Shown: positions 18,157-26,869, counted from the stretch's first letter. The stretch: DNA of 64,000 nt from Sphingobium sp. HWE2-09 (GCF_035989265.1 NZ_JAYKZX010000003.1:1116001-1180000); one strand, 5' to 3'. Notes: generated by a model not told the origin, from the letters alone. Numbers and translations are program-made.

Positions 18157-19245
18157 TCAACCGCCGTGAGTGGAAAGCCAGTGGGAGAGCGGTTCCCACA
18201 GCATGGCGCGGGCGCGACCGCCCACGACCATGCCGACATGGCCGAGCGCGAGGCTGCGTTCTTCGCGAAGGCGCGGACCGGCTGCGGCGGGGACGATGCG
18301 GTCGCTGGTGGAGGTGATCGACAGGGTCGGGCGGTCGATCGCGGACGGATCGACCATGCGTCCGTCGATATGCCATCGGCCAGCGCCGGTCCTGTTGGCG
18401 GCGTAGAAATGATCGAACAGGTCGCGGCCTGCTGCATAGCTGAGCGGTGCGCCTTGATTGGCCCAATCCTCGACCGCCAGAAAGGCGTGTTCGGCGTCCG
18501 ATCCGGGCGTGGCGTCGGCGAAGGCGGCATATTTACCGATGGTGCGCGCTGGGTCCATCGCCCAGAAGCCCGATTGCAGCACCTCCATGGGGACATAGCC
18601 GATACGCTCGCTCATCGCCTTTGCGCCGCGCCACAGGGACGCGATCAACTCCAGGTCGGGCGCGGGGAAAGCGTCGAACCGCCAGGGGGCGGCGATGGTG
18701 GCGACGGCGGGAAGAGGCCGCAATGCTGCGGCCCCCAGCGCCAGAGTGCCGCCCAGGCAATAGCCGACGAGCATCGGCGGGCGGGACAGGGCGGCAAGCA
18801 GCGGCAAGAGGCGATCGGTGACGTGGCCGTCAAGGCCGAGCGCTGCGTCGTCTGGCCCGGGCGCGCCCCAGTCGACCAGATGCGCATCATGCCCTGCTGC
18901 AGCCATGTGGCGCAGCAAGGATCGGCTTTCAGACAGGTCGAGCACGCGTGGGGGATTGATGAGCGAGGGCACGAAAACCACCGGATGAAGGCCATTGTCG
19001 GCGCCATGCTGCAGCAAACGGGCCGGTCCGGCGGTGGCGACGACGCGGGCCGCCGGTGGGGGTGGCGGGCGCAGCGCGTCCTGATATTTGCGCAAGCCGA
19101 TGAAGGCGCGGCGTCTCAGTTCAGGATCGCCTTCCGTTTCGCGCCATAAAATATTGAGAAAAAGGGGTAAAGGCCGCGGCCCATGTTGCGGTGCGGCATC
19201 GCCCTGTGCTATTGCAATATGATCAGGTGTGGGAGAGGAATCCAT
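18157..19245 (-). CDS. Compact PHA synthase-like alpha/beta hydrolase (PhaC superfamily)
   Basis: 362-residue alpha/beta hydrolase related to poly(3-hydroxyalkanoate) synthases. It shows the PhaC-type block [15 protein letters not shown] followed by [19 protein letters not shown], a lipase-box-like GYCLGG that puts Cys rather than Ser as nucleophile, a late Asp in [11 protein letters not shown] and a His in [10 protein letters not shown]. Its length is near class III PhaC and far below class I enzymes (about 600 residues), and no PhaE partner is visible. It may be a synthase-like or accessory acyltransferase; a depolymerase-like role cannot be excluded. The only good start, ATG at 19245, overlaps the divergent phaR start (shared CATG), so the true start may lie slightly further in. 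Confidence 0.7.
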   Translation of the reverse strand: MDSSPTPDHIAIAQGDAAPQHGPRPLPLFLNILWRETEGDPELRRRAFIGLRKYQDALRPPPPPAARVVATAGPARLLQHGADNGLHPVVFVPSLINPPRVLDLSESRSLLRHMAAAGHDAHLVDWGAPGPDDAALGLDGHVTDRLLPLLAALSRPPMLVGYCLGGTLALGAAALRPLPAVATIAAPWRFDAFPAPDLELIASLWRGAKAMSERIGYVPMEVLQSGFWAMDPARTIGKYAAFADATPGSDAEHAFLAVEDWANQGAPLSYAAGRDLFDHFYAANRTGAGRWHIDGRMVDPSAIDRPTLSITSTSDRIVPAAAGPRLREERSLALGHVGMVVGGRARAMLWEPLSHWLSTHGG

Positions 19246-19852
19246 GGCCAAGTCCAAGACCGCCAATGAATCGGAGCCGGTCGTTATCAAGAAGTACGCC
19301 AACAGGCGGCTCTATAATACCGAAACTTCAAGCTATATCACGCTGGATCTTTTGTCGCAGATGACGCGCGAAGGCCGCGAGTTCACCGTAGTGGACGCCA
19401 AGAGCGGCGAGGACATCACGCATAACGTCCTGACCCAGATCATCATGGAAGAAGAGCAGCGCGGCAAGAACATGCTGCCGGTCAATTTCCTGCGTCAGCT
19501 GATTTCCATGTATGGGGATTCGATGCAGTCGATGGTGCCGCAATATCTGGAAGCGTCGATGGATGCGTTCCGCAAAAACCAGCAGCAATTCCAGGAAGCG
19601 ATGAAAGGCGCGTTCGGCGGCGGCCCGCTGGCCGACATCGCCAAGCGCAACATGCAGATGTTCGAAGCGGCGGCCAGCGCGTTCGGCAATGGCGTGCCGG
19701 GCATGCCCGGGATGCCGGGTATCCCCGGCATGACGCCGCCGGTCGCGCCGAATGCCGCTCCGGCGGCGGCCGATGGCAGCAAGGACGAAGAGATTAGCGA
19801 CCTCAAGGCGCAACTGGCCGCGCTCAATGCCAAGATCGACAAGCTGACCTGA
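19244..19852 (+). CDS. phaR: Polyhydroxyalkanoate synthesis repressor PhaR
   Basis: DNA- and PHA-granule-binding repressor that controls phasin and PHA genes. The 202-residue protein has the conserved N-terminal PHB accumulation regulatory domain (IKKYANRRLYNTETSSYITL near residues 14-33, then EFTVVDAKSGEDITHNVLTQIIMEEE), followed by a second domain with FLRQLISMYGDSMQSMVP. The C-terminal part contains a proline/glycine/methionine stretch (GVPGMPGMPGIPGM, about residues 150-163) and a short terminal coiled segment. The ATG at 19244 has GAGAGGA just upstream; a GTG five codons earlier is an alternative. It is divergent from the PhaC-like gene with no intervening space. Confidence 0.93.
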   Translation: MAKSKTANESEPVVIKKYANRRLYNTETSSYITLDLLSQMTREGREFTVVDAKSGEDITHNVLTQIIMEEEQRGKNMLPVNFLRQLISMYGDSMQSMVPQYLEASMDAFRKNQQQFQEAMKGAFGGGPLADIAKRNMQMFEAAASAFGNGVPGMPGMPGIPGMTPPVAPNAAPAAADGSKDEEISDLKAQLAALNAKIDKLT

Positions 19853-19855
19853 TCG

Positions 19856-20197
19856 ATGGCGAAGGCGGATCGTCTGGAGCGGCTGGACGTCCGCCGCGAA
19901 GAGGTGGAGAGCGAATATCGCGAGGCGCTGATCGCGGCGCTGCGCGTGACGGCGGGCGGCCAATGGGGGCTGTTCGACCATCAGAAGGACAAGGTCGCGC
20001 GGACCCGCGCCGCACCGGTTGTTGCGGCGCTGGACGAGCTGGCCGACGAGATCGACGCGATGCGCGACACGCTGGGGCTGGAGCCGTTCGATCTGCACCA
20101 GCGTTTCATGGCGGCGCGCGGCCCGGCGGCGGCCGATGCGGTGGGCGAACCCAAACAGGCGAAGGCCTGGCTGGAGGAACTGGGCGCGGCTGACTAG
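19856..20197 (+). CDS. Conserved hypothetical protein downstream of phaR
   Basis: 113-residue soluble, charged, largely helical protein (LERLDVRREEVESEYREALIAALRVTAGGQWGLFDHQKDK, then PVVAALDELADEIDAMRDTLGLEPFDLHQRF). No catalytic motif and no membrane segment are visible, and I do not recognise a family. It begins three bases after the phaR stop, so it is probably translated with it. A phasin-like or PHA-granule role would fit the context, but the sequence alone does not show it. Confidence 0.75.
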   Translation: MAKADRLERLDVRREEVESEYREALIAALRVTAGGQWGLFDHQKDKVARTRAAPVVAALDELADEIDAMRDTLGLEPFDLHQRFMAARGPAAADAVGEPKQAKAWLEELGAAD

Positions 20198-20375
20198 AGC
20201 CTGGCGTTAGGTCGATCCCCCTGTTCCATTCGTTTTGTGCGAAGCGAACGGGTGCAAGTCAACTCCGCCTGCTCTAAGCGACCCTTCGCTGTGGCATCAA
20301 GGGGTCGACAGGCATGGCGGCTCTGGCCTATGGCGCGCCATTCATCTTTCCCGACTTAGCCAAGGTTCGATCCCC

Positions 20376-21902
20376 GTGAAGCACGCCCTTAACGTCACCC
20401 GCGAACAGGATTTTTCCGCCTGGTATCAGGCCGTCATTTCGGAGGCCGACATGGCCGAGGAAAGCGGCGTGCGCGGTTGCATGGTCATTCGCCCATGGGG
20501 CTATGGCATCTGGGAACGGATCCAGAAATTGCTGGACGAGCAGATCAAGGCGACCGGCCATGAGAATTGCTATTTCCCGCTGTTCATTCCGCTGAGCTAT
20601 TTCGAGAAGGAAGCCGAGCATGTCGACGGCTTTGCCAAGGAAATGGCGGTGGTCACCCATCACCGGCTGATCCAGAAGGACGGCAAGCTGGTGCCCGATC
20701 CCGAAGCGAAGCTGGAAGAACCGCTGGTCGTGCGGCCGACGTCTGAAACTGTGATCGGCGCGGCGTTCAGTCGCTGGGTGCAGAGTTGGCGCGACCTGCC
20801 GGTGCTGATCAACCAGTGGGCCAATGTCGTCCGCTGGGAAATGCGCACGCGCATGTTCCTGCGCACCGCCGAATTCCTGTGGCAGGAAGGGCATACCGCC
20901 CACGCCACCGTGGACGAGGCGATGGAAGAGACGCTCAAGATGCTGGAAGTCTATCGCGCCTTTGCGGAGGATTGCGTCGGTATTCCGGTCGTCGCAGGCG
21001 AAAAGCCGGAGAATGAACGCTTCCCCGGCGCGGTCGCGACCTATTCGATCGAAGCGATGATGCAGGACGGCAAGGCGTTGCAGGCGGGCACGTCGCATTT
21101 CCTGGGCACGACCTTTTCGGCGGCGCAGGGGATCAAGTTCCAGAATGCCGAGGGACAACAGGAATTGGCGCAGACGACCAGCTGGGGCGTATCGACCCGG
21201 ATGATCGGCGGCCTGATCATGGTGCATGGCGACGATGACGGGCTGCGCGTGCCGCCGCGCGTCGCGCCCTATCAGATCGTCGTCGTGCCGATGTTGCGCG
21301 ACAATGACGAAGATGCGGCGATCCTGGACTATTGCGGCGAACTGGTCGCGTCGCTGAACGCACTGGATGTGTTTCGCGAGCCGGTGCGTGCGCTGCTGGA
21401 CAAGCGGCCCGCCAAGGCGGCGACGAAGCGCTGGGGCTGGGTCAAGAAGGGCGCGCCGATCGTGATCGAAGTGGGCGGGCGTGACGTGGCAGGCGGCAAT
21501 GTGTCGGTGATCCGGCGCGACCGGCTGTATCGCGAGGATGGCAAGCTGGACAGCCAGGTCGTTGCGAAGGGCGATTTCGTGGCAAGCGCGACGGCCACGC
21601 TGGAGGCTATCCAGGCGTCGCTGTTCGCGGACGCCAAGGGGCGGCTGGACGGCAGCATCGACCGGTCGATCGGCGATATCGATGCGCTCAAGGCCTATTT
21701 CAACGCCAGCGCCAAGCCGGGCTGGGCGGAAGTGCAATGGGCCAAGCCGACCGGCGAGGCGCTGGAGAAGGTGGTGCAGTGGCTGAAGGGCGAGAAGCTG
21801 ACGCTGCGCAACGTGCCGCTGGATGCCAAGGCGGCAGATGGCGTGTGCGTGTTCACCGGCGCGGCGGCGGTCGAGCGGGTGCTGGTGGGGCGCTCCTACT
21901 GA
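20376..21902 (+). CDS. proS: Proline--tRNA ligase, archaeal/eukaryal-type
   Basis: Class II aminoacyl-tRNA synthetase that charges tRNA-Pro. The 508-residue protein has class II motif 2 region VVRWEMRTRMFLRTAEFLWQEGHTAH near residue 150 and motif 3-like SWGVSTRMIGGLIMVHGDDDGLRVPPRVAP near 270. An anticodon-binding domain and a C-terminal zinc-domain-like extension end in GRSY. It lacks the large editing insertion between motifs 2 and 3 of the usual bacterial enzyme and carries the KKGAPIVIEVGGRDVAGGNVSVIRRD block of the archaeal/eukaryal class, including the terminal Tyr. The start is a GTG at 20376 (product MKHALNVTREQDF); upstream in-frame sequence is non-coding in character. Likely ancient horizontal acquisition. 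Confidence 0.93.
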   Translation: MKHALNVTREQDFSAWYQAVISEADMAEESGVRGCMVIRPWGYGIWERIQKLLDEQIKATGHENCYFPLFIPLSYFEKEAEHVDGFAKEMAVVTHHRLIQKDGKLVPDPEAKLEEPLVVRPTSETVIGAAFSRWVQSWRDLPVLINQWANVVRWEMRTRMFLRTAEFLWQEGHTAHATVDEAMEETLKMLEVYRAFAEDCVGIPVVAGEKPENERFPGAVATYSIEAMMQDGKALQAGTSHFLGTTFSAAQGIKFQNAEGQQELAQTTSWGVSTRMIGGLIMVHGDDDGLRVPPRVAPYQIVVVPMLRDNDEDAAILDYCGELVASLNALDVFREPVRALLDKRPAKAATKRWGWVKKGAPIVIEVGGRDVAGGNVSVIRRDRLYREDGKLDSQVVAKGDFVASATATLEAIQASLFADAKGRLDGSIDRSIGDIDALKAYFNASAKPGWAEVQWAKPTGEALEKVVQWLKGEKLTLRNVPLDAKAADGVCVFTGAAAVERVLVGRSY

Positions 21903-21925
21903 CCTACTGACTTTTAATCAGTTGT

Positions 21926-22000
21926 CCGTTCGTTTCGAGCGAAGTCGAGAAACGCAAGCACTGCGCTATCGGCTTCTCGACTACGCTCGAAGCGAACGGC
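21926..22000. repeat. Paired extragenic palindrome, CGTTCG/TTTCGAGC family
   Basis: Arms CCGTTCGTTTCGAGCGAAG and CTACGCTCGAAGCGAACGGC around about 30 bases, almost identical to the element at 1722-1796. It fills the gap between the convergent proS and peptidase genes and ends two bases before the peptidase stop codon. Confidence 0.8.
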
Positions 22001-22001
22001 T

Positions 22002-24125
22002 TTATTGGGCGACGCCCAACTGCTCCAGCGCGAAGGCGCTATATTCGGCCTGGTCGCGGTAGCGGCGGAAGCGGCCGGACTTACCGCCATGGCCGGCTTC
22101 CATATTGATGCGGAAGACCAGCGGATTGCTGTTCGTCTTGGTCGCGCGCAGCTTGGCCACCCATTTGGCCGGTTCATAATATTGGACCTGGCTGTCCCAC
22201 AGGCCGGTGCCGACGAACAGGCTGGGATAGGCTTTCGCTTCGACATGGTCGTAGGGGGAGTAGGACAGCATGACGTCATACCATTGTTTCTGTTCGGGAT
22301 TGCCCCATTCGTCATATTCGCCGGTGGTGAGCGGGATGGTGGGATCGAGCATGGTGGTGACCACGTCGACGAACGGCACCTGCGCGATGATCACTTTATA
22401 ATCCTGCGGCGCCATATTGGCGACCGCGCCCATCAGCAGGCCGCCCGCGCTGCCGCCCATGGCGGCGACGCGGCCCTTCTTCGCATAGCCCTGATCCACC
22501 AGATAGCGGGTCACGTCGATGAAGTCGGTGAAGCTGTTCTTCTTGTTGAGCAGCTTGCCGTCGTCATACCATTTGCGGCCCATTTCCTGGCCGCCGCGGA
22601 TATGGGCGATGGCATAGACGACGCCGCGATCGAGCAGGCTGGGCAGGAGCGGCGAGAAGGCCGGGTCGGTCGCATAGCCATAGCTGCCATAGGCATATTG
22701 GTAGAGCGGGGCGATGCCGTCCTTCTTCACGGTCTTGGCGCGGATCAACGAGACCGGCACCTTCGTGCCGTCGCGCGCGGTCGCCCAGACGCGTTCGGTG
22801 ACATATTTTTCGGGGTCATAGCCTTTGACTTCCTGCACCTTGAGCAGTTTGCGTTCGCCGGTATCGACATTGACCTCGTACGTCGTTTCGGGCGTGCGCA
22901 GGCTGTCATAGGTGTAGCGGACCCAGGGCGTGCCGCTTTCCGCGTTCGTGTCGAGCGCCATGGCATAGGCCGGTTCGTCCGCGCTCACGAAGCTGCTCTT
23001 GCCCGCCTTGGTCAGCAGGCGCAGGCGCTTATTGCCCTCGGACCGTTCCTCGATCGCCAGGAAGCTGTCGAAGGGCTGGAAATTTTCGATGAAGACGGTG
23101 GGGCTGGTCGGGACGATATCTGTCCAGGCGGCGCGGCCCTTGGCGGCGTCGGTGTCGGCCATGGTCATCAGGCGGTAGTTGGGCGCCTGCCAGTTGGTGC
23201 GGATCGTCCACTGATTGCCCACATGGTCGCTGCTGTAGAGAAAATCGCGTTCTCGCGGGGCCAGCGGGGTGAAGGTCGTGGGGTTGGCCGATGGCGCGCA
23301 CCGCTCCTCATTGCTGACGGTCGATTGCAGGACGATGCAGATATATTTGTCCGACGTCGTCTTCTTAAGGCCCATATAGAAGGTGTCGTCCTTCTCCTCA
23401 TAGACCAGCCGGTCGGCGGTGACGGGGGTGCCCAACACATGCGCCTTGATCCGCTTGCCCAGCAGGGTGGTGGGATCCTTTTCGACATAGAAGATCGTCT
23501 TGCTGTCGTCGGCCCAGGCGAAGCCGGGTTCGGCATTGGGGATGGCGTCGGCCAGCAGCGCGCCGTCGGCGATGCTCTTGACGTGGATCACATATTGGCG
23601 GCGGCCGACGATATCCTCGGCATAGGCGAGCAACCTGTCGTCGGGGCTGACTTCCTTCCCACCGATCGAGAAATAGCCTTTGCCTGCGCCCATTTTCGGT
23701 TGGTCGAGCAGGATTTGTTCTGGCGCGGTCATGCTGCCCTTGCGCCGGGCGACGATGGGATAGTCGCCACCGGTTTCGAAGCGGCTGTAATAATAATAGC
23801 CCTTCTTCATATAAGGAACGCTGCTGTCGTCCTGTTTTATGCGGCTGGTGATTTCGGTGTAGAGCCTGTCCTGCAAAGGCTTGGTCGGCGTGAGCAGCGC
23901 GTCGGCATAGGCGTTTTCGGCGGCGAGATAGGCCAGCATCTCCGGGTTTTTGCGGGTGTCGTCGCGCAGCCAATAATAGGGGTCTTGGCGGGTCGCGCCG
24001 AAGGGGGCCTTGACCTCATGCGGTTTTTTGGCGGCGACGGGCGGTTTGGGCGCCTGTTGCGCCTGCGCGGTGGATAGCGCGGCGATGCCGAGGCTGGCCA
24101 GAAGCCAGGCCGATGTGCGGATCAT
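22002..24125 (-). CDS. S9 family serine peptidase, oligopeptidase B-like
   Basis: 707-residue peptidase of the prolyl oligopeptidase family with a signal peptide (MIRTSAWLLASLGIAALSTAQAQ), so probably periplasmic. A beta-propeller N-terminal domain precedes the hydrolase domain. The catalytic Ser is in GGSAGGLLMG, the Asp lies near GTGLWDSQVQYYEPAKW, and the His is in MEAGHGGKSGR. The C-terminal block and the EYDEWGNP region match oligopeptidase B, which cuts after basic residues; the specificity is inferred. The start at 24125 has AGGGAGG upstream. It lies downstream of hslU on the same strand, separated by a hairpin. Confidence 0.9.
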   Translation of the reverse strand: MIRTSAWLLASLGIAALSTAQAQQAPKPPVAAKKPHEVKAPFGATRQDPYYWLRDDTRKNPEMLAYLAAENAYADALLTPTKPLQDRLYTEITSRIKQDDSSVPYMKKGYYYYSRFETGGDYPIVARRKGSMTAPEQILLDQPKMGAGKGYFSIGGKEVSPDDRLLAYAEDIVGRRQYVIHVKSIADGALLADAIPNAEPGFAWADDSKTIFYVEKDPTTLLGKRIKAHVLGTPVTADRLVYEEKDDTFYMGLKKTTSDKYICIVLQSTVSNEERCAPSANPTTFTPLAPRERDFLYSSDHVGNQWTIRTNWQAPNYRLMTMADTDAAKGRAAWTDIVPTSPTVFIENFQPFDSFLAIEERSEGNKRLRLLTKAGKSSFVSADEPAYAMALDTNAESGTPWVRYTYDSLRTPETTYEVNVDTGERKLLKVQEVKGYDPEKYVTERVWATARDGTKVPVSLIRAKTVKKDGIAPLYQYAYGSYGYATDPAFSPLLPSLLDRGVVYAIAHIRGGQEMGRKWYDDGKLLNKKNSFTDFIDVTRYLVDQGYAKKGRVAAMGGSAGGLLMGAVANMAPQDYKVIIAQVPFVDVVTTMLDPTIPLTTGEYDEWGNPEQKQWYDVMLSYSPYDHVEAKAYPSLFVGTGLWDSQVQYYEPAKWVAKLRATKTNSNPLVFRINMEAGHGGKSGRFRRYRDQAEYSAFALEQLGVAQ

Positions 24126-24237
24126 ATTTCCCTCCCTGCGAATTGATTGGGGGAAGGCTGGCACGCGCGCGGGGCGGGGGAAGGATTGTTCAACGCAGAT
24201 AGGGCTAATAAGCTCGCTTCGCTCGCACCCACCCCAA

Positions 24238-24258
24238 CCCCTCCCTTAAAGGGAGGGG
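24238..24258. terminator. Hairpin after hslU
   Basis: Eight-base stem CCCCTCCC (24238-24245) and GGGAGGGG (24251-24258) with loop TTAAA, 11 bases beyond the hslU stop on the minus strand. A second half-element (GCTCGCTTCGCTCGC) lies further on. It probably terminates hslVU, although no strong U-run follows. Confidence 0.55.
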
Positions 24259-24268
24259 CTAAACCAGG

Positions 24269-25570
24269 CTAGAGCACATATTTGCTGAGGTCGGTGTCGT
24301 GGGCGATCTGGTTGAGTTGCTTTTCGACATAGGCCGCGTCGATCACCAGCGTTTCGCCGCGGCGGTCTTCGGCTTCGAAGCTGACATCCTCCAGCAGCTT
24401 TTCCATGACGGTCTGGAGGCGGCGGGCGCCGATATTCTCGATCTCGCCATTCACTTCGGCGGCGATCTTGGCGACGGCGCGGATGCCTTCGGGCGTCAGG
24501 TCGATCGTCACTTCCTCGGTCGCCAGCAGCGCGCGATATTGAGCGACGAGGCTGGCTTTGGTGTCGGAGAGGATCGCAACGAAATCCTCTTCGGTCAGCG
24601 CCTTGAGTTCAACGCGGATCGGCAGGCGGCCCTGGAGTTCGGGCAGCAGGTCGCTGGGCTTGGCGACATGGAAGGCACCCGATGCGATGAAGAGGATATG
24701 GTCGGTCTTGAGCGGGCCATATTTGGTCGAAACGGTCGTGCCCTCGATCAGCGGCAGCAGGTCGCGCTGCACCCCTTCGCGGCTGACGGAACCGCCACGC
24801 ACGTCGCTGACCGCGATCTTGTCGATCTCGTCGAGGAAGACGATGCCATTCTGCTCGGCGCTGCCGATGGCGACGCGGGCGACATCGTCCTGATCGAGCC
24901 GCTTGTCCTGCTCTTCCTCGATCAGCTTGTCCCACGCTTCGGCGACGCGCATCTTGCGGCGCTTCTTCTGGGTCTGGCCGAACGCCTTTGACATCATGTC
25001 GGACAGGTTGATCATGCCGACCTGACCACCCATGCCGGGGATTTCCATCGGCATGGACGGGCTGTCGGCGACTTCCACCTCGACCTCGACATCGTTCATC
25101 TGGTCGGCTTCGATCTTCTGGCGAAAGGAAAGGCGGGTCGCCTCGCTCGCTTCCTTGCCGGTCAGCGCGTCGAGCAGGCGGTTCATCGCCGCTTCGGAGG
25201 CGGCTTCACGGACGGCTTCGCGTCGGCGGTCCTTTTCCAGGCGGACGGCTTCTTCCACAAGGTCGCGGACGATCTGTTCGACGTCGCGACCGACATAGCC
25301 GACCTCGGTGAACTTGGTGGCTTCGACCTTGACGAAGGGGGCGTCGGCCAGCTTGGCGAGGCGACGGCTGATCTCCGTCTTGCCGCAGCCGGTCGGCCCG
25401 ATCATTAGGATATTCTTGGGCGTCACCTCGTCGCGCAAGTCGGCGGGCAGGTGCTGGCGACGCCAGCGGTTGCGCAGCGCCACGGCGACGGCGCGCTTGG
25501 CGTCATGCTGGCCGATAATGTGCGCGTCGAGGGCTGCGACGATGGCTTTGGGGGTCAGGTTGTCGTTCAT
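24269..25570 (-). CDS. hslU: ATP-dependent protease ATPase subunit HslU
   Basis: AAA+ unfoldase of the HslUV (ClpYQ) protease, which feeds unfolded proteins to HslV. The 433-residue protein has Walker [18 protein letters not shown] near residue 54, the pore motif [14 protein letters not shown] near 87, Walker [12 protein letters not shown] near 248 and the sensor 2 region near [20 protein letters not shown]. The C terminus ends in SKYVL, close to the conserved HslU tail that activates HslV. It is immediately downstream of hslV, separated by a 94-base gap that contains a paired palindrome. Confidence 0.96.
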   Translation of the reverse strand: MNDNLTPKAIVAALDAHIIGQHDAKRAVAVALRNRWRRQHLPADLRDEVTPKNILMIGPTGCGKTEISRRLAKLADAPFVKVEATKFTEVGYVGRDVEQIVRDLVEEAVRLEKDRRREAVREAASEAAMNRLLDALTGKEASEATRLSFRQKIEADQMNDVEVEVEVADSPSMPMEIPGMGGQVGMINLSDMMSKAFGQTQKKRRKMRVAEAWDKLIEEEQDKRLDQDDVARVAIGSAEQNGIVFLDEIDKIAVSDVRGGSVSREGVQRDLLPLIEGTTVSTKYGPLKTDHILFIASGAFHVAKPSDLLPELQGRLPIRVELKALTEEDFVAILSDTKASLVAQYRALLATEEVTIDLTPEGIRAVAKIAAEVNGEIENIGARRLQTVMEKLLEDVSFEAEDRRGETLVIDAAYVEKQLNQIAHDTDLSKYVL

Positions 25571-25586
25571 ATTTTTCTTTGCGATC

Positions 25587-25661
25587 CGTTCGCCCTGAGC
25601 TTGTCGAAGGGCTATACTTCTTGAAGAAAGGAAGGGGCTTCGACAGGCTCAGCCCGAACGG
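25587..25661. repeat. Paired palindrome, CGTTCGCCCTGAGCTTGTCGAAGG family
   Basis: Left arm CGTTCGCCCTGAGCTTGTCG and right arm CGACAGGCTCAGCCCGAACG about 35 bases apart, between hslV and hslU. It splits what is normally a tight operon and may cause processing or partial termination between the two genes. Confidence 0.78.
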
Positions 25662-25664
25662 GAG

Positions 25665-26231
25665 TTAAATGGCTGAGTCCAACGTCTCGATCGTCAGTTG
25701 ATCGTTGGTGTAGACGCAGATATCCGCGGCCACGCCCATTGCCTTGCGCGCAAGGGTTTCGGCGTCTTCCTCATATGCCATCAGCGCGCGGGCGGCGGCG
25801 AGGGCGTAGTTGCCGCCCGACCCGATGGCTGCGACGCCGTGAAGCGGTTCCAGTACGTCGCCGTTGCCGGTAAGGATCAGCGTCACATCCTTGTCCGCGA
25901 CGATCATCATCGCTTCTAAATTGCGCAGATATTTGTCGGTGCGCCAGTCCTTCGCCAACTCGACGGCGGAGCGCATCAACTGACCGTTGTGGCGCTCCAG
26001 CTTGGCTTCCAGCCGTTCGAACAGAGTGAAGGCGTCGGCGGTGGCGCCCGCGAAGCCGCCGATCACGCTGCCGTCATGCAGGCGGCGGACCTTGCGGGCA
26101 TTGGGCTTCATCACCGTCTGACCCATGGAAACCTGGCCGTCGCCCGCGACGACGACCTTTCCATTCTTGCGGACGGACATGATGGTGGTGCCATGCCAGA
26201 CGGGCATGGAGGCGCTGCGTTGGTCGTTCAT
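25665..26231 (-). CDS. hslV: ATP-dependent protease peptidase subunit HslV
   Basis: Threonine peptidase subunit of HslUV, related to proteasome beta subunits. The 188-residue protein has the conserved [25 protein letters not shown]; processing before the first Thr of TTI would expose the catalytic N-terminal Thr. Other matches are [29 protein letters not shown] and [15 protein letters not shown]. The start at 26231 is the likeliest, although an in-frame ATG eight codons later (MPVWHG) would also leave the mature enzyme intact. The hslU gene follows on the same strand. Confidence 0.95.
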   Translation of the reverse strand: MNDQRSASMPVWHGTTIMSVRKNGKVVVAGDGQVSMGQTVMKPNARKVRRLHDGSVIGGFAGATADAFTLFERLEAKLERHNGQLMRSAVELAKDWRTDKYLRNLEAMMIVADKDVTLILTGNGDVLEPLHGVAAIGSGGNYALAAARALMAYEEDAETLARKAMGVAADICVYTNDQLTIETLDSAI

Positions 26232-26322
26232 GACGCGGCATATGGGACGCGGTGGCGCGTCGTGCAAGCCGGGCGGGGCAACGCGCCCAAGCGTGTCATT
26301 TCAGCGACAATTTTCTTACAAA

Positions 26323-26336
26323 ATGTTCAGGAACAT
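26323..26336. promoter_or_regulatory. Dyad ATGTTC-AG-GAACAT upstream of a Cys-rich gene
   Basis: Perfect six-base inverted repeat with a two-base spacer in an A/T-rich patch upstream of the 62-residue gene. Just downstream a possible promoter, TTGACT (26348-26353) with AATTAT (26371-26376) at 17-base spacing, lies about 30 bases before the start. The pairing suggests an operator, but the regulator is unknown. Confidence 0.35.
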
Positions 26337-26406
26337 AAGTCGATCAATTGACTTGATGCACTGCAACATGAATTATCAACGTCCCACATTCGATGGGGAG
26401 GACAAT

Positions 26407-26595
26407 ATGACTCTCAAGGCCAGAGCACAGGAAAAGGTCGAACGCGCGGGTATCTCGAACTACTCGTTCGATCAGGAAGTGCTGGTCATGTGTGGGGTGC
26501 GCTATACCATCGAAGCGTGCGAATGCGGCGAGCCTGAGTGCGACGGCGTTCGCCTGCGCAAGAACGCGACCGCGATCGGTCGCATCCTTCAATAG
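26407..26595 (+). CDS. Small Cys-rich protein of unknown function
   Basis: 62-residue protein with four Cys (29, 38, 40 and 45) in CGVRYTIEACECGEPECDGV. This could bind a metal, but I do not recognise a family. The N terminus is a basic helix (KARAQEKVERAG) and the C terminus is basic (RLRKNATAIGRI). GGGGAGGA precedes the ATG at 26407 by a proper distance. The gene sits alone between divergent hslV and a convergent entericidin gene, with an A/T-rich upstream region containing a dyad and a possible promoter, so it is probably separately regulated. Confidence 0.7.
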   Translation: MTLKARAQEKVERAGISNYSFDQEVLVMCGVRYTIEACECGEPECDGVRLRKNATAIGRILQ

Positions 26596-26606
26596 ACTTT
26601 GGCGCG

Positions 26607-26735
26607 TCAGCGCATGGCGTCCTTGCCAGCGCGACCGACCAATTCAATGTCCCGGCCGACGCCCTGCACCGTATTGCACGCGGCAAGGGTGGTGAGAAGC
26701 AGACTGCCGATCAGGCACGCGATAGTAGGACGCAT
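26607..26735 (-). CDS. Entericidin A/B family lipoprotein
   Basis: 42-residue lipoprotein: MRPTIACLIGSLLLTTLAA is a signal peptide ending in the lipobox LAAC, so Cys20 would be lipidated after cleavage. The mature peptide NTVQGVGRDIELVGRAG matches the entericidin consensus. In E. coli entericidins are stress-related cell-envelope lipoproteins with proposed toxin/antitoxin roles; many alphaproteobacteria carry single copies of unknown function. It is convergent with the Cys-rich gene, 11 bases apart, and upstream of tRNA-Val on the opposite strand. Confidence 0.88.
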   Translation of the reverse strand: MRPTIACLIGSLLLTTLAACNTVQGVGRDIELVGRAGKDAMR

Positions 26736-26869
26736 AAAGGGTTCACTCCGAAGTGGTCAGCCATTTATAAGCGGCGACCCGGGACGAGGGAAAGCATTTT
26801 GCGGCAAATCGGCAGCAGGATATTGACAGGGCGCGCCGCCAATGCCAATGGCCGCCTCCTCCTTAAAGG

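Noticed and set aside
20361..20376. tRNA-like T-arm (GGTTCGATCCCC) before proS
   Set aside because: The flanking bases do not form the five-base T stem and no acceptor or anticodon stem can be drawn upstream.
22005..24077. Long plus-strand reading frame of about 690 codons antisense to the S9 peptidase
   Set aside because: It is a GC-skewed shadow of a clearly homologous gene and has no recognisable domain. The same holds for antisense frames at 44529-46922, 48961-50709 and 60690-62894.
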